A stretch of 64,000 nt of DNA from Caballeronia sp. SL2Y3. Lineage in GTDB: Bacteria > Pseudomonadota > Gammaproteobacteria > Burkholderiales > Burkholderiaceae. The notes beneath the pieces were generated by a model. That model did no database searches. It was not told the DNA's origin and saw only the letters and a list, made by a program, of their open reading frames with translations. The stretch lies in the NCBI RefSeq assembly GCF_022879575.1, contig NZ_CP084260.1, forward strand, positions 930,001 through 994,000, in the 5' to 3' direction. The position numbers were made by a program, and so were the translations under genes. Of this stretch, positions 1-10,459 are shown one piece after another (the stretch's first letter is position 1; each line of letters begins with the position of its first letter).

Positions 1-1
1 C

Positions 2-127
2 GTGAGCGTCACGCGCCGCAAACGCATCGCGACGAAGCCCACGCGCGCGTCGCAGGTTCGCCGTGTCGAAGGGAAAGTGAAACGCGGCGCGGTGAAAGCG
101 GGGCGCGGACGCGTGCGGGACGAGTAA
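2..127 (+). CDS. C-terminal end of an unidentified basic protein (partial)
   Basis: An open frame enters from the left edge and stops at TAA 125-127. The 41 visible residues are rich in Lys and Arg and end in ...GRGRVRDE. Such basic, low-complexity tails are common on RNA-modifying and RNA-helicase proteins of this group, but no catalytic motif lies inside the window, so I give no function. The last codons and the stop region are repeated in degraded form at about 219-241, so the repeat field downstream begins inside this gene. It could also be a chance frame in GC-rich DNA. Confidence 0.4.
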   Translation: MSVTRRKRIATKPTRASQVRRVEGKVKRGAVKAGRGRVRDE

Positions 128-967
128 AGCGAGGCGGAGCGCCAAAAGGCAAGCTCGATGACGGCCGCCGCCCGTGTCGTTCGAGAGAGCATCGCGAGCG
201 GGAAGTGCTTGTTGCTTCGCGTGCGCGACGAGTAGAGCGGGAAGATGCGCCAAGCGCTCCATGACGTCCGCCGCCAGTGTCGTTTGCGCGCGCATCGTGA
301 GCGGGACGTGCTCGTGGCTTCTAATGCGCCGGGAGAGCCGAGCGCGGATGCCGAGCCGGCATCCGCTCGACAGTTCCGGTGGCCAGCGCCGTGCCCGCGA
401 GCATAACTCCGCATCACTTCAAGCTCACGAGCAACACGTGATCATCGGGAATGGCGGCGGCCTGCCCTGCGCCGCGAAAGCGGAGAGCGAACCCGCGCGA
501 CTCGTTCAAACGGGCGGAAGGAACTGCGCGACACCGCCTGTCGCCGCGTTGGACCGCATCCGCTCGACGACAGGCGTCGCGGGAGCGGAGCGCGGCCTGC
601 GCTGCGCCGCGAAAGTGAAGCGCAAACCCCCGCGACTTCATTCGAGCGGGCGGAAAGATGAGCGGGAAAACGCCTGTCGCGCGCTCGACGGCATCCGCTC
701 AACAACGGGCGTCGCGGGAGCCGGGCGCGGATGCCGAGCCGGCATACACTCGACAACTCCACGGGGTCCTCTCGGGCGATCGCGTGGGCGTATTCGACAT
801 TGCGACGCTCGACGCGAGCGGCGACACCGCGCAGGGAGGGCGGCCAGCGCCGTCCCCGCGCATCCTTCATCACGAGCGACACGCGTTTATCGAGAGAAGG
901 TTAGGCCCGCACTGCGCCGCCGAAGCGAAGCGCGATGCCCCGCGACGCAGCGCAATGAGCCCGAAAA
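112..967. repeat. Field of degenerate direct repeats including decayed EamA 3' ends
   Basis: This stretch has no credible gene but is highly repetitive. A unit of about 107 bp starting near 112 recurs near 219. A unit of about 135 bp at 462-596 is repeated in tandem at 597-731, with a partial third copy near 905-1010. A segment of about 37 bp at 331-367 recurs at 718-754. Segments at about 355-447 and 840-900 match the 3' coding end of the EamA gene (998-1087). Translated on the minus strand, the first of these still reads LAGTALATGTVERMP against LAGTALATGVVKRMP in the intact gene. The copies contain stops and indels, so they are remnants. How they arose is inference. Confidence 0.75.
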
Positions 968-1906
968 CTACCGGGCCAGCGACTTCCTCGCCCCAAACGG
1001 CATCCGCTTAACCACCCCCGTCGCCAGCGCCGTGCCCGCGAGCACGACCGCGCATCCTTCCATCATCACGAGCGACACGTGCTCGTCGAGGAAAAGCGCG
1101 CCCCACAAGATGCCGAAAAGCGGAATGACGAACGTGACCGTCATCGCGCGCGCCGGGCCGGCCGACGCCACCAGCCCGAAGTACAGGAAATACGCGATGC
1201 CCGTGCAGCACACGCCGAGCGCGATCACCGCCTCCCACGCATGCGCGGAGATCGGCGTCGCGGGCCACGTCATCGCGGCGAGCGGCGCAAGTGCGAGGGT
1301 CGCGCCGATCATGCTGCCGGCCGCGTTGGTGGTCGCGTCGACGTCCATCAGGTACTTCTTCGCGAAGTTGCCCGCCACGCCGTAGAGCGCCGATGCCGCC
1401 AGCGCCGCCGCGGCCGCCAGCAGCCCGCGCACTGGCAGCCCGGCCGCGCCCGCGTCGTGCGCGCCCGGCGTCGCGATCTGGTTCCACACGAGCAGCAGCA
1501 CGCCCGCGAAGCCGATCGCCATGCCCATGGTGCGCATCGTCGTCAGCCGGTCCTTCAGCCACACGTAGGCGACGAGCGCGCCCCAGAGCGGCGTCGTCGC
1601 GTTGATGACGGAGGTCGCGCCCGCCGACAGCGTCAGTTCCGCGAACGCGAAGAGACAGAAGGGCGCGGCCGAATTGAGAATGCCGACGACGAAAAGCGGC
1701 ACGGCGCGCTTGCGCATCGTCGAGAGCGTGTGGGCAAACGGGCGCCGCGCGAGCAGCATCGCGATGAGAAACAACGCGCCGATGCCGACGCGCACGGCCA
1801 TCAGCGGCGCGACGCCGAACTCGGCGACACCCACGCGGATGAAAAGAAACGACGCGCCCCACATGGCGGCCAGGACGACTAATTGAAACAAATTGACGAT
1901 GGACAT
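968..1906 (-). CDS. EamA/DMT-family transporter
   Basis: The 312-residue protein has about ten hydrophobic helices in two five-helix halves, as in EamA (drug/metabolite transporter) permeases. It starts MSIVNLFQLVVLAAMWGAS, with the typical N-terminal WG(A/S)SF signature near residues 16-20. The second half carries the usual ...GALFLDEH... near the last pair of helices. Members export amino acids, nucleosides or other metabolites; the substrate cannot be told from sequence. The start is the first ATG, with no strong ribosome site. It lies downstream of lldP on the same strand, with a 156-bp gap. Decayed copies of its 3' end lie just past its stop. Confidence 0.85.
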   Translation of the reverse strand: MSIVNLFQLVVLAAMWGASFLFIRVGVAEFGVAPLMAVRVGIGALFLIAMLLARRPFAHTLSTMRKRAVPLFVVGILNSAAPFCLFAFAELTLSAGATSVINATTPLWGALVAYVWLKDRLTTMRTMGMAIGFAGVLLLVWNQIATPGAHDAGAAGLPVRGLLAAAAALAASALYGVAGNFAKKYLMDVDATTNAAGSMIGATLALAPLAAMTWPATPISAHAWEAVIALGVCCTGIAYFLYFGLVASAGPARAMTVTFVIPLFGILWGALFLDEHVSLVMMEGCAVVLAGTALATGVVKRMPFGARKSLAR

Positions 1907-1997
1907 GACGTTGCGGACTTCTTGCCTGCTGATAAAAGTCCGCGCATGTTACACCGCGCCGCGCGCCGCGAAGCGTTTGCCGAAAGAGACCGCAAGA

Positions 1998-2030
1998 AGC
2001 AGGCACAAAGCAGGAACAAAGCAGGAACGC
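1998..2030. repeat. Three tandem copies of an 11-bp unit
   Basis: AGCAGGCACAA, AGCAGGAACAA and AGCAGGAACGC follow one another in the spacer between the lactate permease gene and the EamA gene. The copies differ at one to three positions. No function is evident. Confidence 0.6.
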
Positions 2031-2062
2031 GCCTCGTCGCCGAGCGGGGCGCGGGGGCGTGC

Positions 2063-3664
2063 TCAGTGCGGCGGAATCATCCACGTGAGCACGTTCTGTT
2101 GCAGCCAGACGAGCACGCCGAGAATGATGGTGAGCAGAATGGAATGCTTGAAGGTTCGCGCGAACACGAGGCCTTCCTTGCCCTTCAGGTCGGTGGTCGC
2201 CACGCCCGTCGAAATGTTCTGCGGCGAGATCATCTTGCCCATCACGCCGCCGGACGAGTTCGTCGCCGCCATCAGCACCGGATCGAGATTGAGCTGGTGC
2301 GCCGCCACCACTTGCAGGTTGCCGAAGAGCGCATTGCCCGACGTGTCGCTGCCGGAGAGAAAGACCGCGACCCAGCCGAGAAACGCCGAAACGAGCGGAA
2401 ACAGCGGCCCGACCGACGCCACGCCCAGACCCAGCGTGTAGTTCATGCCCGAGTAGTTCATCAGATACGCGAGGCCGACGATGGTCGCCACCGTCAGAAT
2501 GGCGATGCGCGTCTGCACCCACGTATCGACGATGGCCGCGCCGAATTCACGCGCCGGCAGCTTCACGAGCGCGGCCGTGATGATGGCCGCGACCAGGATG
2601 GCCGTGCCCGTGGCGAGCGGCTGGAAGTCCCAGATCGCGCCGTACGGCTGGTTGTACAGCGTGATGTAGACCGCCTTGTCGAGCCCCGGCCAGGACACCT
2701 TCACGTCGCCGATCAGGAAGATCTTCGCGACGGTCCACACGATCACGACGATCGACACCACGATCCACGGCAGCCAGCCTTGCCCGCCCGAGAGCGCGGC
2801 GCGCGTCGTGCCCGCGCGATCGACGTTGACCGCGAAGCGTTCGTCGGGCGCGGGTTTCCAGACGCGCAGGAACGCGATCGTCAGAATGAGCGAGACGAGC
2901 GACGACAGCACGTCCGTGAGCGCGTAGCTGATGTAGTTCGACGTGACGAACTGCGTCAGCGCGAACGCGCCGCCGGAGACGAGCAGCACCGGCCACACGC
3001 GCATCATGTTGCGAAAGCCGGCGTACACGGCGATCACGTAGAAGGGCAAGAAGAACGCGAAAAGCGGCAACTGGCGGCCGACCATTTTCGCGAGCGCGTC
3101 CGTCGGCAGGTGCGTGACCGCGCCGAGCACGGTGATCGGCACGCCGAGCGCGCCGAAGGCCACCGGCGCCGTGTTGAAAATGAGCGTGAAGGTGAGCGCT
3201 TCGAGCGTCGGAAAGCCGAGCAGGATCAGAAGCGAACTCGTGATCGCGATCGGCGTGCCGAAGCCGGAGATGCCTTCCAGCAGCGCGCCGAACGAGAAGC
3301 CGATCACCACCAGCACGATGCGCCTGTCGTTCGGCAGGTTATCGACCATCCAGAGCCGAAACGCTTCGAAGCGTCCGGAGCGTTGCGCGACGTTGTACAG
3401 CAGGATCGCCGCGAACACGATCCACATGACCGGCCAGAGCGCGAAGACGGCGCCCGCCGCGACCGAATTCAGCGCGAGGCCGACCGGGAACTTCCAGCCC
3501 GCGACGGCGATGATGAGCGCGACGATCAGTCCCGCGAGCGATGCCTGCCACGCGGGGCGGCGCGCCCAGCCGAGCAGCACCAGCACGACGATGATCGGCA
3601 GCGCCGCCACGATGAACGACAGCGCCAGCGAACCGGCAATGGGCGTGAGTAGCTGATGGAACAT
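2063..3664 (-). CDS. lldP: L-lactate permease
   Basis: The 533-residue, highly hydrophobic protein has the family hallmark segment GFSFGALLEGISGFGTP near residues 120-140 and the later ...FLSGSDTSGNALFGNLQ... motif. Both are typical of the LctP/LldP lactate permease family, which imports L- or D-lactate and glycolate by proton symport through the inner membrane. About twelve or more membrane segments are apparent and the length matches the family. The start at 3664 has a good ribosome site (AAGGAGA, four bases before ATG). No lactate dehydrogenase or lldR gene is beside it, so here the permease stands alone. Confidence 0.95.
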   Translation of the reverse strand: MFHQLLTPIAGSLALSFIVAALPIIVVLVLLGWARRPAWQASLAGLIVALIIAVAGWKFPVGLALNSVAAGAVFALWPVMWIVFAAILLYNVAQRSGRFEAFRLWMVDNLPNDRRIVLVVIGFSFGALLEGISGFGTPIAITSSLLILLGFPTLEALTFTLIFNTAPVAFGALGVPITVLGAVTHLPTDALAKMVGRQLPLFAFFLPFYVIAVYAGFRNMMRVWPVLLVSGGAFALTQFVTSNYISYALTDVLSSLVSLILTIAFLRVWKPAPDERFAVNVDRAGTTRAALSGGQGWLPWIVVSIVVIVWTVAKIFLIGDVKVSWPGLDKAVYITLYNQPYGAIWDFQPLATGTAILVAAIITAALVKLPAREFGAAIVDTWVQTRIAILTVATIVGLAYLMNYSGMNYTLGLGVASVGPLFPLVSAFLGWVAVFLSGSDTSGNALFGNLQVVAAHQLNLDPVLMAATNSSGGVMGKMISPQNISTGVATTDLKGKEGLVFARTFKHSILLTIILGVLVWLQQNVLTWMIPPH

Positions 3665-3869
3665 CGAGTCTCCTTTCTTCTCTTGTTGGCGAAGCGGCGG
3701 TCGCTGCCGCCATGCGCGCGGAGTTCGATGTTTCAGTCGCTCACGCCCGGCGTGCGCCGTCTTAAGCGCCGGCGTAACACGCCCACTAAGAATAGGTGAC
3801 CGATGAGCCGCGTCAAGCGGTGAAAGCCCGCGTACGCGACAGGGTTCGTCGGATTCGATCAGGCGTTAC

Positions 3870-4010
3870 TCATCCTTCCACGGCTGCGGCCGTTGCTGCC
3901 GCGGCGGCGCCGCTGTCGCGGTTGGCGGGCGGCGTCTGCCGGAACACCCAGACGGTCAAGAGCGCGATCGACGCGAGCATCCAAAGCAGAAAAAACACGA
4001 AGGCCATCAT
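3870..4010 (-). CDS. Small single-pass membrane protein
   Basis: A 46-residue frame starts MMAFVFFLLWMLASIALLTV, has one transmembrane helix at about residues 3-23, and ends in a short Ala-rich tail (AAAATAAAVEG). I do not recognise a family. The upstream ribosome site is weak (GGAACAGG). Support comes from the clean membrane segment and a position in an otherwise empty gap upstream of lldP, so it may not be a true gene. Confidence 0.4.
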   Translation of the reverse strand: MMAFVFFLLWMLASIALLTVWVFRQTPPANRDSGAAAAATAAAVEG

Positions 4011-4280
4011 GTCCTGTTCCCCGAGAACGTGAAGTGCGCGGCGGCGGTGTGCCGTCGCATCGCGGTAAATAGGGACGGTGAGTAGCCAGAAACGTGCCAA
4101 TTGTCTGTCCAATTCCGCCAAAGCCTTGTCGGAAAAGGAAAGTGGCACAGCGCACGAAGCCGAGGACCCGGCACGCCGAGCGCCAGTCGGCAGAAAACGT
4201 TTCAGGATCGTTACGGCGCGCCGAATCGCGGGCTGCAAGCCGCCGAATTTTGTAACGCGGACGAACAGGCGCCGCGCGAA

Positions 4281-4805
4281 TCAGTGGCCGCGTCCGCCGC
4301 CGTGACCGCCGCCTCCGTGCCAGCCGCCGCCGTACCCGCCGTATCCGCCGTGGCCGCCTTGCCATGTCCCGCCGCCGTGCCATCCGCCGCCGCCGTGGTG
4401 CCAGCCGCCGCCGTGCCATCCATGTCCGTGACCCCAGCAGCATCCGCCGCCCCAGTAGCCGAAGCCGACCGAGATCGCCGGATAGCCGTAGCCGTAATAC
4501 GCCGGATAAGGGTACGGGTAGTACGGATAGCCGTAGTAGCCGGCATAAGGGTAGGCGGCATAGGGGTAGACGGCCGAGTAGGGCACCTGTTCCGTCGAGT
4601 AGACGATGCCGGTCCCCGGCACCGCCGATGCGCCCGAGGCTGCGTTGGCCGGCAGCGCGAATTCGCGCTGCGCATAGACGGCGCTGACAGTGGGGTAGCC
4701 CGCGCCCGGGTAGTCGGGATACGCGTAATAACACCCGCTGACCAGAAGCCCCGCAGCGAGCGCGGCCATGCCGCTCTTCGCGTGGACGATGCGTGCGGAC
4801 ATCAT
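4281..4805 (-). CDS. Gly/His/Tyr-rich lipoprotein
   Basis: The 174-residue protein has a lipoprotein signal with lipobox LVSGC (Cys25). A Tyr/Pro-rich middle (repeated YPYA, YGYP) follows, then a C-terminal third made almost only of Gly, His and Trp in WHGGG units. A CC pair sits where the His-rich part begins (GGGCCWGHGHGWHGG). It is probably attached to the outer membrane and exposed. The His and Cys content could bind metal, but that is inference. The start at 4805 is chosen because AGGAG lies seven bases upstream; a second ATG follows immediately. Confidence 0.75.
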   Translation of the reverse strand: MMSARIVHAKSGMAALAAGLLVSGCYYAYPDYPGAGYPTVSAVYAQREFALPANAASGASAVPGTGIVYSTEQVPYSAVYPYAAYPYAGYYGYPYYPYPYPAYYGYGYPAISVGFGYWGGGCCWGHGHGWHGGGWHHGGGGWHGGGTWQGGHGGYGGYGGGWHGGGGHGGGRGH

Positions 4806-5015
4806 GATGCTGCTCCTTCAATTGCCTGCGGGACTCTTCGGGTTCAGTGGTCTCGATAGAACCGATCCGGTCCGTTAAAGAGGAGCTTAGTCGATCGATG
4901 CACGGCGCGTTGCATGCGCCCGGTGAGGAACGATGGCTGGTATCGCTTCCTGTAACAGACTTGAAACACGTGCGGCGCCGACGATGTCGCGCCGCACGCT
5001 CGATGCGCTGCGGCC

Positions 5016-5228
5016 TTACTTGCCGACCTGATTGCCGATGACCCCGCCGACGGCCGCGCCGCCCAGCGTCGAAAGCGCGCTGCCGCCGATCACGGCCCCG
5101 CCCGCTGCGCCGACGCCCGCGCCGATGGCGGTGTCGCGCTGACGCGTGGTCATGTTGTCGCAGCCGGTCAGTCCGGCGAAAGAAGCGATGAGCATTGCTG
5201 CGGCGCCGATTTGTTTGATGTTTTTCAT
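5016..5228 (-). CDS. Glycine-zipper lipoprotein (OsmB-like)
   Basis: The 70-residue precursor has a lipobox LTGC (Cys23). After it comes the sequence MTTRQRDTAIGAGVGAAGGA and alternating small residues ending GGVIGNQVGK, a glycine-zipper arrangement. This resembles OsmB/SlyB-like small outer-membrane lipoproteins that are often induced by osmotic or stationary-phase stress. GGAGAG five bases before the ATG at 5228 fixes the start. It is transcribed alone between the Gly/His-rich lipoprotein and thiC. Confidence 0.85.
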   Translation of the reverse strand: MKNIKQIGAAAMLIASFAGLTGCDNMTTRQRDTAIGAGVGAAGGAVIGGSALSTLGGAAVGGVIGNQVGK

Positions 5229-5411
5229 GTCGACTCTCCAGTGATGATGGAACGAATCGGCTGCGGCGTAACTTCCCGGACAGGACGACGGTCCGGCGCA
5301 TGCCGCGTTTTTTCGCCGGTTCGTTCGATAGACAGCAGGAAAGATGCCCGAATCGTCTGAATGAGCGCGGAGCCTTACTAAGCAAGGCTTTGGCCGGGAA
5401 TGAAGCAAGCA

Positions 5412-5448
5412 AAACGGCCTGTCGCACTCGCCGCGCGACAGGCCGTTT
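5412..5448 (-). terminator. Rho-independent terminator after thiC
   Basis: A 14-bp perfect stem (AAACGGCCTGTCGC at 5412-5425 against 5435-5448) lies 35 bp past the thiC stop. On the minus strand it is followed by TTTTGCTT. Confidence 0.75.
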
Positions 5449-5482
5449 CCGGTCAGGCTTTCAGTCCGTCAAAGACGGCGCA

Positions 5483-7477
<1,995 letters not shown>

Positions 7478-7558
7478 CTAAACAGGGAGGAACGAGACGG
7501 AAAGGTACGGGTTCGGAAGAAGGAGTCTGATGCGGCGCGACTGTCGAAACCCGAACGC

Positions 7559-7679
7559 TTCCCTGCGCTGGCATTATCCAGATCAGGTTCAAAGGGTATT
7601 TCTCACCCGCGCCGCGCGAGGCGACTGCGCTCGATGAAACCGGCCGCAATCGCGATGCGCAACGCAGGACCCCCGCGTT
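7559..7679 (-). promoter_or_regulatory. TPP riboswitch (THI element)
   Basis: Read on the minus strand, the leader has the 5' strand GCGGGGGTCCTGCG, the helix-rich middle, then TGAGAAATACCC, then CCTGATCTGGATAATGCCAG and finally CGCAGGGA. The P1 helix pairs TCCTGCG with CGCAGGGA. These are the universal THI-element core sequences that bind thiamine pyrophosphate. It sits about 145 bp before thiC. Confidence 0.95.
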
Positions 7680-7689
7680 AGCAGCCGCC

Positions 7690-7719
7690 ACCATACACCG
7701 CAGCGTGGCGTGTTGGCAA
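7690..7719 (-). promoter_or_regulatory. Likely sigma-70 promoter of thiC
   Basis: On the minus strand TTGCCA (7719-7714) and TATGGT (7695-7690) are separated by 18 bp. Transcription would begin near 7683, a few bases before the riboswitch. The rest of the 306-bp gap up to 7988 shows nothing else I can support. Confidence 0.5.
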
Positions 7720-7988
7720 CCATCCGAAAATTCGTCGGGCGATTCGTCGTTCGCGCGGGGCGCTTACTGCATAATGTCGCTCGCCCCGGCCTGCGTGTTT
7801 TCCCTGACCGCCCGGCAGCCGCAATCGACGCCCCGCGTCGCCCGCTGTTTCTCTCTGCGCCCGCGTTCGCATCCAACTGTTTCGCCATGTCGTCCTGTCT
7901 CGTTTGTCGCGACGCTTTTCTCGCCCGTTCGGTTGCCGTCTGTCGGATCGAAGACACGGCTCGGTCTTGCACGCTGGCCGGATAACAC

Positions 7989-8924
7989 ATGTCGAAGCCG
8001 CCGCGCTTGCCGTTCTCACTGCCCGATCGTTTTCCGTTTCGCGCGCCGCGTTCGCACAAGGGACAAGTCGCGCTCGCGCTCGCCGTCGTTTATCTCGTGT
8101 GGGGCTCGACGTACCTCGCCGTGCATCTGTCGCTCGCGTCGTTTCCGCCGCTTCTGCTTTCCGGCTTGCGCAATCTGTTCGCGGGCATCGGGCTCTTCGT
8201 GTTCGCGGCGCGCCGCAAGCCGGTCTGGCCGACGTTGGCCGAAGCGCGCAATGCCGCGCTCGTCGGCACGCTGCTCGTCGGCTTGTCGAGCGGGATGCTC
8301 GCCTACGGCATGCGCACCGTCGAGACCGGGACCGCCGCCGTGATGGTCGCCACCGTGCCGCTTTTCGCGACGATCATCGCCGCGCTCACGGGCCGGCGGA
8401 TTGCAAAGGGCGAGTGGGTGGCGGTCGGGCTCGGGCTCGTCGGCATCGTGCTGCTGAATCACGGCGATTCGGGCTCCGGCTCGACCGCGGGCAGCATCGC
8501 GATTCTGTGCGGCGCGATCTTCTGGGCGGGCGGGGCGCACCTGGCGAGCCGCGTGAAGCTGCCGTCGGACCTCTTCATGTCGACGGCGCTGCAGATCGGC
8601 CTCGGCGGTTCCATTTCGACGACGGTCGCGTTGCTCTCTGGCGAGCGGCTAACGGGCATCGGCTTCGTGCCGGGGCTGTCGTTTCTGTATCTGATGCTCG
8701 TCGGAACGATGGCCGCGTATGTCGCCTACGGCTTTCTGATCCGGCATACGAGCCCGATCATCGCGAGCAGCTGCATGTACGTGAACCCGGTGGTCGCGGT
8801 GTTGCTCGGCGCGCTGTTGCTCGGCGAGGCGATCACGCGCTGGACCGTCATTGCGACGGTCGTCATTCTGCTGAGCGTCGCGCTTTCTTTCTGGTTCGAT
8901 TATCGAAGGCGCGGGTTGGTGTGA
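7989..8924 (+). CDS. EamA-family exporter, YedA-like
   Basis: The 311-residue inner-membrane protein has two EamA repeats. The signature VYLVWGSTYLAV lies at residues 35-46 and a second-repeat signature (PVVAVLLGALLLGE) near the C-terminus. It resembles the YedA branch of drug/metabolite exporters; the substrate is unknown. About 30 soluble, basic residues precede the first helix. The ATG at 7989 has only a weak ribosome site. It is not closely related in sequence to the EamA gene at 968-1906 and runs alone on the plus strand. Confidence 0.88.
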   Translation: MSKPPRLPFSLPDRFPFRAPRSHKGQVALALAVVYLVWGSTYLAVHLSLASFPPLLLSGLRNLFAGIGLFVFAARRKPVWPTLAEARNAALVGTLLVGLSSGMLAYGMRTVETGTAAVMVATVPLFATIIAALTGRRIAKGEWVAVGLGLVGIVLLNHGDSGSGSTAGSIAILCGAIFWAGGAHLASRVKLPSDLFMSTALQIGLGGSISTTVALLSGERLTGIGFVPGLSFLYLMLVGTMAAYVAYGFLIRHTSPIIASSCMYVNPVVAVLLGALLLGEAITRWTVIATVVILLSVALSFWFDYRRRGLV

Positions 8925-9252
8925 TCGCGTTTTCGGCGTTCCGTTCGCCTCGCTTGTAAGAACGACGCTCACGCAGCGCTCGAAGGCGCGCACACGCCGC
9001 TGTGCTCTTACGCCCCGAACGAATCCTCTAATGAAAGCGGCGGCCTTGCGCGATAAGGCTTCCAGCCGAAGTCGCGCGCTCGCGCACCGCAAAAGGGCAC
9101 GGCTGTTGCTCCATGTGCGCCACCCGCGAGGCGCGTCATTCCGATGAAACAAAGACGCGTTCCTTTCGGCGAGGACGCGGCGTAGCGGGCCAGCCGCCCG
9201 CCGTCCGCAGCCTTCACGACACCATCAACGATCACAAAAAGGAAGGTGGCAC
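8925..9252. other. 328-bp gap without a recognised gene
   Basis: No convincing frame, terminator or operator was seen. The last bases before 9253 (AAAAAGGAAGGTGGCAC) supply the ribosome site of the next gene. A transcription start for the DUF4397 gene is expected here but not identified. Confidence 0.4.
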
Positions 9253-10035
9253 ATGAAGCTCATCCGCACTGTCACGGCGCTCGCTGCCGTCGCTTCGCTC
9301 TTGTCCGCATGCGGCGGAAGTTCGGACGACGTCGGCAAGGAACTCGGCCTCACGCAAGCGCAGGTTCATTTCGTCCACGCGATTCCGAGCGGCCCGAACG
9401 TCGACTTCTACGATAACGGCAAGGTGCTGCAGCCGAACATCGGCTACAAGGCGGTGACCAACTTCGCGAACATCGGCACGGGCCAGCACAACTTCGGCTA
9501 CGCGGCCGTGAACACGACGACCCTGCTCGCATCCGATTCCAGCATCAGCAACGCGGCGAAGGGCCACGAATACACGGTCATCGCGCTGCCGGACGCGGGC
9601 TTCCTGCCGTCGATCGCCGTGATCGACGATCCGTTCGACAAGGGTCTTCTGTCGACGAGCGCGCGCGTGCGCGGCTTCAACGCATCGGCGAACGCGCAGA
9701 ATCTCGATCTTTATCTGGTCGCGCCGGGGACGGACATCGCGACGGTCAACGCGACGATGCCGAGCGTCGCCTTCAAGAGCGCGGTCCCGGCGAGCACGCA
9801 GGACTCGATCTATGTCTCGGGCGGCACATATCAGTTGATCGCGACGCTGCCGGGTTCGAAGACGCCGGTGTACAAGTCGGCTTCGTTCAATCTCGGCAAT
9901 AACGCGGACTGGCTCGTGACAACGCTGCCTTCGGGCAACGCGCTGTCGCAGGTCGTGCCCGGCAAGATTCGGGTGCTGGTGGCGCAGGGCGGCAACACGC
10001 AGACGCCGGCGCTGGAGTTGCCGGATACGCAGTAA
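9253..10035 (+). CDS. DUF4397-domain lipoprotein
   Basis: The 260-residue precursor has a lipobox LLSAC (Cys20). Its first beta-rich repeat contains VHFVHAIPSGPNVDFYDNGK, the typical DUF4397 pattern of a small-residue loop followed by VD(F/V)Y. A second, similar module follows near residue 135 (RGFNASANAQNLDLYL). These are extracytoplasmic beta-sandwich proteins of unknown role. GGAAGG lies before the ATG. The gene ends just before a strong terminator and is monocistronic. Confidence 0.85.
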   Translation: MKLIRTVTALAAVASLLSACGGSSDDVGKELGLTQAQVHFVHAIPSGPNVDFYDNGKVLQPNIGYKAVTNFANIGTGQHNFGYAAVNTTTLLASDSSISNAAKGHEYTVIALPDAGFLPSIAVIDDPFDKGLLSTSARVRGFNASANAQNLDLYLVAPGTDIATVNATMPSVAFKSAVPASTQDSIYVSGGTYQLIATLPGSKTPVYKSASFNLGNNADWLVTTLPSGNALSQVVPGKIRVLVAQGGNTQTPALELPDTQ

Positions 10036-10062
10036 GCGCTTGCGCGTCAGGCCGTGACGAAA

Positions 10063-10093
10063 ACCCGCCCGAGTGATGTCGGGCGGGTTTTTT
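10063..10093 (+). terminator. Rho-independent terminator after the DUF4397 gene
   Basis: A 10-bp stem ACCCGCCCGA/TCGGGCGGGT with a six-base loop is followed by a run of T. Confidence 0.9.
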
Positions 10094-10100
10094 AACGCGC

Positions 10101-10132
10101 AAAAAAAAATCTCGCCGCGCGAGGCGGCGAGA
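10101..10132 (-). terminator. Rho-independent terminator after the entericidin gene
   Basis: TCTCGCCGC (10110-10118) pairs with GCGGCGAGA (10124-10132). On the minus strand the stem is followed by nine T. It ends transcription from the entericidin gene, facing the DUF4397 terminator. Confidence 0.9.
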
Positions 10133-10170
10133 TGACAGGGACTACGCTACGTATCTAGAAAGCGCCCGGC

Positions 10171-10305
10171 TTACTTATGCTCTTCCGCCGAGTTCGAGAT
10201 AGCCTGGCCGCCCTTCGACAGATCCTGACCTGCGCCCGAGATGGTGTTGCAGCCTGCCAGCGCAGCGGTGCCCGCGATCAGCAGCAAAGCGATGATTCGA
10301 GTCAT
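10171..10305 (-). CDS. Entericidin A/B family lipoprotein
   Basis: This 44-residue lipoprotein has a lipobox LAGC (Cys19), followed by NTISGAGQDLSKGGQAISNS, the conserved entericidin pattern. Entericidins are small cell-envelope lipoproteins. In E. coli EcnB is a stationary-phase toxin and EcnA its antidote; single copies in Burkholderiales are of unclear role. AGGGG lies seven bases before the ATG at 10305. The gene is alone with its own terminator. Confidence 0.92.
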   Translation of the reverse strand: MTRIIALLLIAGTAALAGCNTISGAGQDLSKGGQAISNSAEEHK

Positions 10306-10459
10306 GTTCAATCCCCTTGAAGTGAAGTGTCTGGATTGGCCGCTGCTCGTTCGATGGGCCTCACCGGTGGAATAATCTTAAAAAAGCGCCCGAGCGCGCG
10401 CTGTAGGCACACATGTGTTTTTTGTGTCGGCGGACTCCGCATTTCGCGTCGGCATCGTC

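Noticed and set aside
174..1385. A 403-residue plus-strand frame across the repeat field and the EamA 3' end
   Set aside because: Its right third is antisense to the EamA gene and its composition (Arg, Ala, Ser, Cys) is unlike a protein. The DNA is explained by repeats.
1883..3652. A 589-residue plus-strand frame over lldP
   Set aside because: It is a shadow of the lactate permease, rich in Arg, Asp, His and Glu with no domain.
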